Below, in pieces: positions 1 through 8,076 of a DNA stretch of 34,762 nucleotides. Numbering within the stretch: position 1 is the first letter of the stretch; every line of letters starts with the position of its first letter. The stretch is from Anaerolineae bacterium UTCFX1 (GTDB taxonomy: Bacteria; Chloroflexota; Anaerolineae; Anaerolineales; Villigracilaceae). Made by a program: the position numbers and the translations under genes. The stretch is from contig MWTB01000009.1 in the NCBI GenBank assembly GCA_002050275.1, forward strand, positions 1-34,762, in the 5' to 3' direction. Under the pieces are notes generated by a model. The model was given only the letters and a program-made list of their open reading frames with translations, searched no databases and was not told the origin of the DNA.

Positions 1-128
1 TTGTTCCACCACATGTATTCGGTGCCTTTGCGGTCGGTCCAGATGTTTTTGCAAGCCACGCTGCAAGTGTGACAGCCGATGCACTTATCGAGATGAAAGA
101 CCATTGAAACGTGCGCGCGAATATCCAT
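1..128 (-). CDS. narH: Respiratory nitrate reductase beta subunit NarH, N-terminal fragment (cut by window edge)
   Basis: Only the first 42 codons are in the window. The translation begins MDIRAHVSMVFHLDKCIGCH and continues TCSVACKNIW, which is the ferredoxin-type start of NarH: CxxCxxCxxxC ligands for the first iron-sulfur cluster in a beta subunit that wires electrons from the membrane side to NarG. The ATG at 128 has a good Shine-Dalgarno (AAAGGAG about 8 bases upstream). It lies 75 bases downstream of narG on the same strand, so it is the next gene of the nar operon. A nitrite oxidoreductase beta subunit (NxrB) begins similarly and cannot be excluded from this fragment; the neighbouring NarX/NarL-like genes favour nitrate reduction. 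Confidence 0.93.
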   Translation of the reverse strand, partial: MDIRAHVSMVFHLDKCIGCHTCSVACKNIWTDRKGTEYMWWN

Positions 129-147
129 GAATTTGCTCCTTTGGTTC

Positions 148-196
148 GTACCGCAAAATTTATTTTGCGCTTCTCGCAAAGTGAACTTTGCAGTAC
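148..196. repeat. Palindromic repeat element in the narG-narH gap
   Basis: Two adjacent hairpins bounded by GTAC on both sides. Hairpin one has 7-bp arms CGCAAAA/TTTTGCG around TTTA (152-169); hairpin two has GCAAAG/CTTTGC around TGAA (177-191). The halves are also roughly inverted copies of each other (GTACCGCAAA at the left, TTTGCAGTAC at the right). The same motif recurs at 3804-3926. It sits between the narG stop and the narH Shine-Dalgarno. Confidence 0.7.
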
Positions 197-203
197 TGAA
201 TGT

Positions 204-3200
204 TTACCATTCCAATTTTTCCATCTTCCGCACCACGCAGTAGGTATCGCGCGTGAATACGCCGATGGGTCCCCAATAGTTGAAGGTGTAGGTGAACTGG
301 GCGTAGCCGCCCGCCAACTGCATGGGGTTGATGCGCGTGCGCGTCAGGCTGTTGTGCCCGCCCGCGCGTTTGCCGCCTCGAATCTGCGACTTGGGGATGA
401 AGATCGTCCGCTCGACCGCGTGATAGTACAAACATGTGCCGGGTTGCACGCGGGCGCTGACGGCGGCGCGCGTGACGACCACGCCGTTATCGTTGTGGAC
501 TTCCACCCAGTCGTTATCCTGAATGCCGACGCTTTCGGCTTCTTTGTCGTTTAACCAGACCGGATCCATGCCGCGCGAGAGCGTTAACATGCGGTGGTTA
601 TCTTTATAGGTGGAGTGAATATTCCACTTGCCGTGCGGCGTGATGTAATTCAGGATCAGGCTTTGATCGTCCACCGGGCTTTTGACGATATCGCCGATCT
701 TCTTCCAGTCGCCGGGCTTTGCCACAAGTTTTGGCTTGAAGGTCGGCAGGTTTTCGCCGAAGTCCATATAGTAGGGATGATCAATGTAGAAATGTTGTCG
801 TCCTGTGAGCGTGCGCCAGGGGACGCGCCGCTCCACGCTCATACACCAGGCGGAATAGGCGCGCCCGTCGTTGACCATGCCGCTCCAGCATGGGCTGATC
901 AGCGCGCGCCGCACCTGCCGCGTCAGATCAAAGAACGTGACGCGCGCGTCGCGAACCCCCTCGGCTAGATCAGCCAAGGGCATTCCGACTCGTTCCTCTT
1001 CATGTTTGAACGCTTGATAGGCAACCTCTCCGTTTGTTTCGGGAGCGAGATATAACAGGACGTTCGCCGCGTCAAGCGCATCCTCCACAGAAGGATATTT
1101 ATTGCCGCCCCATTCCACACAGCGCATGTGACGCGGGTCGGGCGAGCCGCCAACGGGATTCTTCAACAGTTCGTCATAAAATTCTTCCATCGGGATATGC
1201 ACGCCGTTGCCGCTGATTCCATCTTTGCGGAGGTTGGGTCCCAGCGAGATGAATTTATTGTAGAGGTTGGCGTAATCGCGTTCCACTACGCGGAAATGCG
1301 GCATGGTCTTGCCGGGGATCGGGTCACATTCGCCCGCGCGCCAATCTTTCACATCGGGTTGCGAAATCTCGTCGGGCGTATCGTGCGAAAGCGGCGTCAT
1401 CACCAAATCGTTGAGCGGTTCGGGGAAGACCTCCGCCGAGAGTTCGCTGACCTTCTTCGAAAAGGCTTTGAAGATTTCCCAATCCGTTTTCGATTCCCAA
1501 ACAGGCGGAACAGCCTGCCCAAGCGGGTGGACGAACGAGTGCAGGTCGGTCGAGTTCAAATCGTTCTTCTCGTACCAGAACGCGGCGGGCAGGACGATGT
1601 CCGAATACAGCGCGGAAGAGTCCATGCGGAAGTTGAGGTCCACCACCAAATCCATCTTGCCGCGCGGCGCGGGTTCGGTGAACTTAACGGTCTTCACTTT
1701 ATCTTTGGCGTGTTCCTCCGCGATGATGTTGTTGTGCGTGCCGAGATAATGCCGCAGGAAATATTCGTGTCCCTTCGCGCTGGATTGAATGGCGTTGCCG
1801 CGCCAGATGATCCACACGCGGGGCCAGTTTTCTTTCGCATCCGGATCGTCCACCGCAAGCTCAAGTTTTTCTTCCTTAAGTTGCTTTGCCGCCCATTTGG
1901 CAACTTCTTCAGGAGACTTTGCGCCCGCCGCTTCGGCGTTTTTCATTACTTCAAAGCTATTCTCTTTGAATTGCGGGAAATACGGCATCCAGCCCATGCG
2001 CACCGCCGACGCCGCTAAATCCATCGCGTGGCCCTTCGCCCATTTCGTTTTGGGCGGAACGTGGGCGTAATCGGTGAAGTCTCCTTCGTAGCGCCACTGG
2101 TCGCTGTTCGTATAATGCCAGATCGGCGATTGTTGCTGACGCGGCGGCTTCTGCCAATCGAGCGCAAATGCCAGCGAAGTCCACGGCGCGACCAGGGATA
2201 GTTTCTCCTGCCCCACATAATGATTCATCCCGCCGCCATTCACCCCGCAACAGCCGCATAAAATCAACGCATAAATTGGCGCGCGATACGCAAGGCTATT
2301 GTTGTACCAATGATTGATGCTCGCGCCGACGATGATCATGGACTTGCCGTTCGTCGCTTCGGCATTATTGGCAAACTCGCGCGCCAAGCGAATCACCGTG
2401 TCGCGCCCGATGTTCGTGTACGATTCCTGCCAGGCAGGCGTGTACGCGCCGACCTCGTCGTAACTCGTCGGGTAATCGCCGGGCAACCCGCGCCCCACGC
2501 CGAATTGCGAGATGACCAGATCGAACACGGTCGTAACGAGTTTCTTTCCGCCCTCAGTCTCGATATACTTCGCAGGCACGCCGCGCACGGCGGTCTTCTG
2601 CTCCGCAAATTCATAGAACCCAACGTTGACCGTTTCATCCTGCGAACCCAAAAACGAAAGCGTCGGCTCGATGGGCGCGTCGTCCAATCCGTCTTCCATC
2701 TTGATATTCCACTTGCCTTTTTCCTTGCTCCAGCGGTCGCCGACTGCGCCCTTCGGCATACGCGGCGCGTTCGCCTTCGCGTCATGCACAAGGAATTTCC
2801 ATTCGCCGTTCTCCACGTCTTTATAACGCTTGACCGTATTGGCGCGGAGATAACGCCCTGCCTTGTAACCGTCGCCGTCTTTTTCGAGTTCGATCAAGAA
2901 CGGCATATCCGTATTCTCTTTCAAGTAGTTGACAAAATACGGGACTTGCTTATCCACATAGAACTCTTTCAAGATGACGTGGTTGACCGCCATCCAAATC
3001 GCCGTATCCTGCCCCGCCTTGACCGGGATCCACCAATCGGAATATTTCGCCACCTGTGAAAAGTCCGGCGCGATGACGACAAACTTCGCGCCCTCATGTC
3101 GCGCCTCAGAGATGAAATGCACATCGGGCGTGCGCGTCATGTTCAAGTCGAAGCCCATCGGCAGGTCGGCGTACCAATCGTAGAAACTCATGTTCACGCC

Positions 3201-3782
3201 GCCGAACAATTGCAGGAAGCGCGAACCGCCGCCATACGAAAGATACGACATGGCGGGGATCGGCGAAAAGCCAAAGACGCGGTCGGGACCGTATTTCTTC
3301 GCGGTGTATAAATTTGCCGCGGCGACGATCTCCAACACCTCATCCCAGTTCGTGCGGCGGAATCCGCCTTTGCCGCGCGCCTTTTGGATGCGCTTGCGCT
3401 TCTCGTCATCTTCCATGATGGACTGCCACGCTTCGACGGGGCTCTTCCCGCTCGCCCGAGCCTCGCGCCAAAAATCCAGCAATACGCCGCGCGCGTACGG
3501 ATACTTGACCCGTATCGGACTGTACACATACCACGACGCGGAAATTCCGCGCTGACAGCCGCGCGGCTCGTAGGGCGGCAATCCATCCTGCAACAGCGGA
3601 TAATCCACCTGCTGCATTTCCCACGTGATGATGCCATCTTTCACATAGACCTGCCACGAACAACCGCCCGTGCAGTTCACGCCATGTGTGCTGCGGACGA
3701 TGTTATCGTGCTGCCAGCGGTTGCGATAGAACTCCTCCCACTGGCGGGCTTGCGGGTTGACCAAATCTTGAATCCAACTCAT
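204..3782 (-). CDS. narG: Respiratory nitrate reductase alpha subunit NarG
   Basis: Catalytic molybdopterin (bis-MGD) subunit that reduces nitrate to nitrite. The 1192-residue length is close to E. coli NarG (about 1247). Near the N-terminus, His33, Cys37, Cys41 and Cys76 reproduce the HxxxCxxxC...C spacing of the unusual His-ligated [4Fe-4S] cluster, and YDWYADLP (Asp about 201) matches the Asp that ligands molybdenum. The start was moved to the ATG at 3782 ([10 protein letters not shown]) because GGAGG lies 8 bases upstream; a start 10 codons earlier has no such site. I see no twin-arginine signal, so a cytoplasm-facing enzyme is inferred. It follows the diheme cytochrome gene and precedes narH. 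Nitrite oxidoreductase NxrA of the cytoplasmic type is a close homologue and the main alternative. Confidence 0.95.
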   Translation of the reverse strand: MSWIQDLVNPQARQWEEFYRNRWQHDNIVRSTHGVNCTGGCSWQVYVKDGIITWEMQQVDYPLLQDGLPPYEPRGCQRGISASWYVYSPIRVKYPYARGVLLDFWREARASGKSPVEAWQSIMEDDEKRKRIQKARGKGGFRRTNWDEVLEIVAAANLYTAKKYGPDRVFGFSPIPAMSYLSYGGGSRFLQLFGGVNMSFYDWYADLPMGFDLNMTRTPDVHFISEARHEGAKFVVIAPDFSQVAKYSDWWIPVKAGQDTAIWMAVNHVILKEFYVDKQVPYFVNYLKENTDMPFLIELEKDGDGYKAGRYLRANTVKRYKDVENGEWKFLVHDAKANAPRMPKGAVGDRWSKEKGKWNIKMEDGLDDAPIEPTLSFLGSQDETVNVGFYEFAEQKTAVRGVPAKYIETEGGKKLVTTVFDLVISQFGVGRGLPGDYPTSYDEVGAYTPAWQESYTNIGRDTVIRLAREFANNAEATNGKSMIIVGASINHWYNNSLAYRAPIYALILCGCCGVNGGGMNHYVGQEKLSLVAPWTSLAFALDWQKPPRQQQSPIWHYTNSDQWRYEGDFTDYAHVPPKTKWAKGHAMDLAASAVRMGWMPYFPQFKENSFEVMKNAEAAGAKSPEEVAKWAAKQLKEEKLELAVDDPDAKENWPRVWIIWRGNAIQSSAKGHEYFLRHYLGTHNNIIAEEHAKDKVKTVKFTEPAPRGKMDLVVDLNFRMDSSALYSDIVLPAAFWYEKNDLNSTDLHSFVHPLGQAVPPVWESKTDWEIFKAFSKKVSELSAEVFPEPLNDLVMTPLSHDTPDEISQPDVKDWRAGECDPIPGKTMPHFRVVERDYANLYNKFISLGPNLRKDGISGNGVHIPMEEFYDELLKNPVGGSPDPRHMRCVEWGGNKYPSVEDALDAANVLLYLAPETNGEVAYQAFKHEEERVGMPLADLAEGVRDARVTFFDLTRQVRRALISPCWSGMVNDGRAYSAWCMSVERRVPWRTLTGRQHFYIDHPYYMDFGENLPTFKPKLVAKPGDWKKIGDIVKSPVDDQSLILNYITPHGKWNIHSTYKDNHRMLTLSRGMDPVWLNDKEAESVGIQDNDWVEVHNDNGVVVTRAAVSARVQPGTCLYYHAVERTIFIPKSQIRGGKRAGGHNSLTRTRINPMQLAGGYAQFTYTFNYWGPIGVFTRDTYCVVRKMEKLEW

Positions 3783-3803
3783 GGCGTATGCCTCCGTTAG
3801 TCT

Positions 3804-3926
3804 GTACCGCAAAGTTCACTTTGCGATTTGTGGCTGGCAAGATACCCTTCGACAAGCTCAGAGCAAGAATCTTGCGGTACTGCCAAATCCACTTTGCGAT
3901 TTGCGTTGCGCGAGATGAATCTCGCG
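3804..3926. repeat. Palindromic repeat cluster in the narC-narG gap
   Basis: Almost the whole gap is palindromes: CGCAAAG/CTTTGCG around TTCA (3808-3825); a segment from GTACCGCAA (3804) to TTGCGGTAC (ending 3880) that encloses GCAAGAT/ATCTTGC arms and the string CCTTCGACAAGCTCAGAGC; a half-copy ACTTTGCGATTTGCG (about 3891-3905); and CGCGAGA/TCTCGCG around TGAA (3909-3926), which abuts the narC stop codon. It is related to the element at 148-196. Confidence 0.7.
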
Positions 3927-4787
3927 TTACCTTTTCAACGCGCGTGACCGTTCGATCATCGGTTTCCGCACGCCCCTCAAGCGCTTCCTCCAGTAAAACT
4001 GCTCCAATGCGATCAACACGGCGGCGCCGATAATCGCGAGAATTGCGATCTGCAATAACGCGCTGGGTTCGCGCTGGGTCACAGACGCCTTGCTCAGGAA
4101 CGCGTACAGATCGGCTTGTTCCTGCGGGGTCAGAGGAGTATTCGCCCAGACCGCGCCCATCGTCTGCGTGGACGGCGCGCTCATAAACGAAGCAAACGCC
4201 GCGCCCGATTGAACGAAACCGCTGGTCGTCAGGTCGGGACCGAGATTCCCGCCGCCTAGCGCGCCGATTCCCGCCACACTATGACACGACATACATTGTG
4301 TTCCGCCATTTTTGAAGCGTTTATCTCCAACAAAGTAGGCTTTGCCGCTCGTCGCATCCCCAACTGGGAGTTCCGCCCCCGCGCCGCCCGTCGTCGCGCC
4401 GCCGCCCAGGTAGGCGAGAAGCGAATCGACTTGATCGGGCGTCAGACTCAAATTCGGCATGGGAACATTGTTGTACTTTTTGAGCAATTCTGTGGCAATG
4501 GGATCGCCCGAAGCCAACACTTGATCGGGCGCGAGAATCCATTGCTTGAGCCAGGCTTGATCTTGACGTTCCGTCACGCCTTGCAGATCGGGTCCCACCA
4601 AGTCCCCCCCGCCGATAGTATGACAGGCGTTGCACCCCTTCTCTTTGAACAGCGCCTCCCCGTCCGATGCCTGAGCCGACGGTTGTGCTAACACAACACG
4701 GGCGGCGGTCGCGAGGAACGCGAACAAGAACGCCAGCGTCAAACCAAGAAAATTGTTTTTCGAATTTCGTCTACCGTTTACTTTCAT
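3927..4787 (-). CDS. Membrane-anchored diheme cytochrome c, NarC-like, first gene of the nar operon
   Basis: A 286-residue protein with an N-terminal hydrophobic signal/anchor (about 13-34, ending VVLAQ), two c-type heme domains (CNACH at 52-56 and CMSCH at 165-169) with plausible Met ligands at Met110 (VPMPN) and Met210 (QTMG), and a C-terminal transmembrane helix (about 243-263) followed by a basic tail. Hemes should therefore be outside the cytoplasmic membrane. A diheme cytochrome c at the head of the nar operon is known from Thermus (NarC), where it helps anchor and feed the NarGHI complex; that role here is inferred from position and topology. The ATG at 4787 follows GAGAGGAG by about 11 bases. 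A long palindrome-filled gap (144 bp) separates it from narG. Confidence 0.85.
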   Translation of the reverse strand: MKVNGRRNSKNNFLGLTLAFLFAFLATAARVVLAQPSAQASDGEALFKEKGCNACHTIGGGDLVGPDLQGVTERQDQAWLKQWILAPDQVLASGDPIATELLKKYNNVPMPNLSLTPDQVDSLLAYLGGGATTGGAGAELPVGDATSGKAYFVGDKRFKNGGTQCMSCHSVAGIGALGGGNLGPDLTTSGFVQSGAAFASFMSAPSTQTMGAVWANTPLTPQEQADLYAFLSKASVTQREPSALLQIAILAIIGAAVLIALEQFYWRKRLRGVRKPMIERSRALKR

Positions 4788-5025
4788 TATCTTTAATGCT
4801 CCTCTCGTCTGAGGTCTCCAACAAATCGGCTCTGCGCGCGGGCAAAGTATGAGCAGAATACATGCAGGCGATATTCTCCATCAGCCTTGCGTGAATAATG
4901 GGGAGCGTCGGTAGTATGCGTTGTTTCGATACGGTCTATTTCATGAGAAACACAAACAAATTATCTTAAGAATACCGAAAAACTCGGAATAATTAAATCC
5001 TTCCCCCCTCATTCATCGAGAATGA
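4788..5025 (-). promoter_or_regulatory. Upstream region of the nar operon
   Basis: About 240 bases with no gene between the narC start and the terminator behind the narXL cluster. It must hold the nar operon promoter if narC is the first gene. I looked for an FNR-type TTGAT-N4-ATCAA site and paired NarL heptamers and found no convincing match; a short inverted repeat CCGA/TCGG lies at 4975-4987. Confidence 0.4.
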
Positions 5026-5055
5026 AAAAAGAGTGACCTCACAATCACTCTTTTT
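5026..5055 (-). terminator. Rho-independent terminator after the narXL cluster
   Basis: Perfect 11-bp stem AAAAAGAGTGA / TCACTCTTTTT with an 8-base loop, T-run on either strand. It lies about 35 bases beyond the stop of the small coupled gene on the minus strand and separates the sensor cluster from the nar operon. Confidence 0.85.
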
Positions 5056-5088
5056 AAGCCAAACCTTCCCCTATATCTTAATTTTTTC

Positions 5089-5394
5089 TCACACGCCTTC
5101 CTCAACAAACAGCGCCGACCAACAGCCCTCACCCCCCGCTAACAGACTCAACCCCGCTTTCGCCGGCTTTCCGCATGGGTTCGCTCCCAGCGCCTCAGCG
5201 ACGCTTTGCGCCGCAGGCGAGAAGTAAGCGATCCACTCGCAATGCAGGCGTCCCGTCTCCTCGCGCATAAAGACCGCCATCTCGACAGGTTGATTTGCGG
5301 CATTGAACAACGGCTGGAACATTTCCTCAATCTCGATCCGGACAACTGGCGCCCACATCCCATCGCCGAGCGATTTCGAATGCCAACGATTCAC
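5089..5394 (-). CDS. Small uncharacterised protein translationally coupled to the NarL-like regulator
   Basis: A 101-residue protein I do not recognise. It starts with GTG at 5394, overlapping the regulator's TGA stop by four bases (GTGA), so it is probably translated by re-initiation and is a real gene. No signal peptide, membrane segment, cysteine motif or helix-turn-helix is evident; the sequence contains a regular stretch of charged and hydrophobic residues (VVRIEIEEMFQPLFNAANQP, then VEMAVFMREETGRLHCEWIAYFSP) that could be a small alpha/beta fold. It is followed by a terminator, so it is the last gene of a narX-narL-orf unit. Its link to nitrate sensing is inferred from position only. 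Confidence 0.7.
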   Translation of the reverse strand: MNRWHSKSLGDGMWAPVVRIEIEEMFQPLFNAANQPVEMAVFMREETGRLHCEWIAYFSPAAQSVAEALGANPCGKPAKAGLSLLAGGEGCWSALFVEEGV

Positions 5395-6041
5395 ACCAAC
5401 CTCTTGCTCTTCGCCACTTTCGCCGCTTCGCGCCGCGTGGACACATGCAATTTAGACAAAATATTCCGCATGTGCGTCTTGACCGTATTCAGGCTAATGT
5501 TCAATTCCGCAGCGATCTCCTTATCGGTTGCGCCTTGCGCTGCCTGCGATAAAACCTGTTGCTCGCGCTCCGTCAAGTCGCTGTCAGTTTCACCGTTCAC
5601 AGCGTCATACTTGCTCAAACGACGAAATTCAGCCAATACGCGTCCCGCCAAACTGGACGAAATCGCCGCTTCGCCTTGCAATGCGCCGCGCAGCATCTCC
5701 AACAGCGTTTGCGAACGAATCTCTTTCAGCAAATAACCTTGCGCCCCGTTCTTCAACGCTTCAAAAAGGAATTCATCGTCGCCGCGCACGGTCAGCATCA
5801 CAATGATCGTTTCAGGCAAGGTTTGTTTAATCTGCCGCGTCGCTTCGATGCCGTCCATGCCGGGCATTTGCACGTCCATCAGAATCAGATCGGGCTTGAG
5901 CTCCCGCGCCTTAACGAGGGCTTCAAAGCCGTCGCCTGCTTCGCCGACCGTTTCCATATCCGTTTGCGAAGCGATAATTCCCGCCAACCCTTCGCGGAAC
6001 AAAACATGATCGTCCGCCAGTAAGACACGCGCTTTCTCCAT
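5391..6041 (-). CDS. NarL-family response regulator (receiver + LuxR-type HTH)
   Basis: Receiver domain (about residues 3-118) with the acidic pair Asp10/Asp11, phospho-acceptor Asp56 in [10 protein letters not shown] and the conserved Lys in YLLKE, followed by a LuxR/GerE helix-turn-helix ([15 protein letters not shown]...[18 protein letters not shown]). It should be phosphorylated by the kinase encoded immediately upstream and bind DNA, most likely to control the adjacent nitrate reductase operon (inferred). I chose the ATG at 6041 because it gives the usual [12 protein letters not shown] start; an in-frame ATG at 6053 overlaps the kinase gene by 11 bases and is the alternative. It is coupled to the small gene after it by a four-base overlap. 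Confidence 0.92.
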   Translation of the reverse strand: MEKARVLLADDHVLFREGLAGIIASQTDMETVGEAGDGFEALVKARELKPDLILMDVQMPGMDGIEATRQIKQTLPETIIVMLTVRGDDEFLFEALKNGAQGYLLKEIRSQTLLEMLRGALQGEAAISSSLAGRVLAEFRRLSKYDAVNGETDSDLTEREQQVLSQAAQGATDKEIAAELNISLNTVKTHMRNILSKLHVSTRREAAKVAKSKRLV

Positions 6042-6042
6042 A

Positions 6043-7947
6043 TTACCCGTCATCCTCTGCGCGCCACGTCAATACAACGCGCGTTCCACGCCCCGGTGCC
6101 GATTCGATTTCCACGTTTCCGCCGATGTGTTTCGCGCGCGCTTGCATGATTTGTAAACCAAAATGTCCGCTTGGCGCAGGCTGAGTCGCTTCAAAGCCTC
6201 TTCCGTCGTCTTCGATAGCCACGAAATAGCCACTGTAGCCACGCCCTGCCTGCATAACAATACGCGTCGCGTTGGCGTGACGCGCCGCATTGACCAACGC
6301 TTCGCGCGTAATGTGATGAACCTGTTCCGCGATTTGCGGCGCAGGATTGGGCGCAGAATCTTCGTCGAAGCGCCAAACCGCCTCAAGACCGTATTGTGAA
6401 ACGACCTCATCCAGCGTTTCGTGCAGGCGAGCCCACAAATCATCATGTTGCGCGGATGTTTCATCCAACAGACGGTTGATGGCGCGGCGCACGTCGCCCG
6501 TCGCCTTACTGATGGTTTCGCGCGTTTTTTGCAGTCGTTCCACCGCCGCACCCTCGCGCCCATCCGCTAAAAACTCAACCACTTGATCGGTCATCAACCC
6601 TAGATAACTAAGCGTTTGCCCCAAGCCGTCGTGCATTTCCGCCGCCACGCGCTGACGTTCGCTCAACGTGGCGGCGCGCTCGGCTTGCGCGAAGAGGCGG
6701 GCGTTTTCAAGCGCGATCGCGGCGACGCTCGCCAGCTTGAGAAGCATATCCGCCGATTCGGCAGCGAATTGATTTTGCGTGGGGCTGCCTACGCACAACG
6801 CGCCAATAACGCGCTCGCCTACACGCAGCGGAGCGGCGAGATGACTGACGCGATATTCATCAGACAACATGCGGCACCCGCCCTGACATGCGCCAACCTT
6901 GCAGATCATCGCATTCTCGTCCGTCAACACAGCATGCGCAAACGGATTATCGGTCCGCACCACATTGCCCACCACTGCGTTCTTCGGTCCGCTCAGAGTT
7001 TGCAGTTTAAGCCAGTTTTGATTTTCATCTACCAGACACAACGAAGCCACTTCGCCGCCCAACAGCGCGCGCGCCTTTTCGGTAACCGAATTCAGCACTT
7101 GTTGAATATCGAGCCGCGAGGAAATTTCTCGGCTGATTTCATTGAGCGTTTCGAGTTCGCGCGTGCGTTCCGCGACGCGTAATTCCAGCGTATCGTTCCA
7201 TTCGACAAGTTCTTCGCGCGCCTCAGATAGGCGAGAACGCATCCCATCCAACGCCTGCGACAACGTTCGTATCTCTCGCGGACCTGCGACTCGCACCGGC
7301 GCATCGAGTTGGTCTGCGCCGAGACGCTCCGCCTCCAATTCCAACGCGCGCAACGGCGCGAATAAAGAACGGCGCGCCACCCATGCGCTGATCGCCAACA
7401 AGATCAACGCGCAAAGTAGAAAAGCGATCTGACTCAATCGCAAACGATTCGCCCGGGCGCTGAACGTGGCTTCATAAAGTCGCACCGCCTCGTCGGTTTT
7501 TTGCGTCAGTTGTGCAGATTGTTCGTCTAAGGCGCGCCGCAGCGAATCGGAATCGGAAACAGAGAGTTCATCCAACACAGCGACGTATTGCATCCAGCTA
7601 GATTCCACTTCGCGCAATGCAGCAAGGATTTGCGCGTCGTCCGTCGCGGGCAGATATGCCATATCGTCCGAAAGATAGGGCGCCGCACCGCCATGCTCCA
7701 ACGCAAATAACGTTTGAGAAAAAATAGATTTTAATTTCCCCAGCTCGTCTTGCGCCGTCTCATCTTCTTGTTGAGCTTGCCAGGTCATTCGCTGGACCAA
7801 CATTCGTTGGCGTCCCGCCAGATTGATCACCAGCGCATCTTGCCGTTGAGTTTGCGCGCCCCAATACGTCGCCGTAACGGAGATCGTTACAAGAACAACG
7901 AACGCCGAGAGCAACACAATCCATTGAACGCGAAGGCGCTGAAGCAT
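6043..7947 (-). CDS. NarX-like nitrate/nitrite sensor histidine kinase
   Basis: A 634-residue membrane kinase. Order: TM1 (about 9-29), a periplasmic/external sensing domain with LAGRQRMLVQRM (43-54), which resembles the nitrate-binding P-box of NarX, TM2 (about 173-191), HAMP (about 192-245), coiled coil, GAF domain (about 280-418), a HisKA_3 dimerisation region with the phospho-acceptor His439 in AAEMHDGLGQTL, and an ATPase domain (N-box REALVNAARHA; EDDGRGFE; GHFGLQIM). The GAF domain holds Cys349, Cys354 and Cys358 in one loop plus Cys304. Family knowledge says NarX autophosphorylates on nitrate/nitrite and passes phosphate to NarL, encoded next door. Other HAMP-GAF-HisKA_3 kinases exist, but the P-box and location support the call. 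Confidence 0.88.
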   Translation of the reverse strand: MLQRLRVQWIVLLSAFVVLVTISVTATYWGAQTQRQDALVINLAGRQRMLVQRMTWQAQQEDETAQDELGKLKSIFSQTLFALEHGGAAPYLSDDMAYLPATDDAQILAALREVESSWMQYVAVLDELSVSDSDSLRRALDEQSAQLTQKTDEAVRLYEATFSARANRLRLSQIAFLLCALILLAISAWVARRSLFAPLRALELEAERLGADQLDAPVRVAGPREIRTLSQALDGMRSRLSEAREELVEWNDTLELRVAERTRELETLNEISREISSRLDIQQVLNSVTEKARALLGGEVASLCLVDENQNWLKLQTLSGPKNAVVGNVVRTDNPFAHAVLTDENAMICKVGACQGGCRMLSDEYRVSHLAAPLRVGERVIGALCVGSPTQNQFAAESADMLLKLASVAAIALENARLFAQAERAATLSERQRVAAEMHDGLGQTLSYLGLMTDQVVEFLADGREGAAVERLQKTRETISKATGDVRRAINRLLDETSAQHDDLWARLHETLDEVVSQYGLEAVWRFDEDSAPNPAPQIAEQVHHITREALVNAARHANATRIVMQAGRGYSGYFVAIEDDGRGFEATQPAPSGHFGLQIMQARAKHIGGNVEIESAPGRGTRVVLTWRAEDDG

Positions 7948-8076
7948 AATAAGATGTAGTTCCGACGTAAAACGTGTACAATACGTTTGGTTTTATTCAT
8001 CATTCCAAACGCGGCATAATGCCTATCCGTCATTATAACATCGCCATCTATCTATTCCGCACAAGGAGAAACGCAC
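7948..8076. promoter_or_regulatory. Divergent intergenic region between the NarX-like kinase and the S9 peptidase
   Basis: 129 bases that must hold both promoters. Visible symmetry: AAACGT/ACGTTT separated by 7 bases (7970-7988) and the palindrome GGCATAATGCC (8013-8023). AT-rich -10-like strings occur (TATAAT on the minus strand around 8032-8037), but no good -35 partner was found, so exact promoters are not called. Confidence 0.35.

Noticed and set aside
1128..2018. Long plus-strand frame of 296 codons inside narG
   Set aside because: Exactly antisense to conserved NarG sequence; composition follows the codon positions of narG and no ribosome site precedes it.
2310..3059. 249-codon plus-strand frame inside narG
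   Set aside because: Antisense shadow of narG in a GC-rich gene; no recognisable protein.
4788..5025. FNR or NarL binding sites ahead of narC
   Set aside because: Only partial matches to the consensus sites; none had both half-sites at the right spacing.
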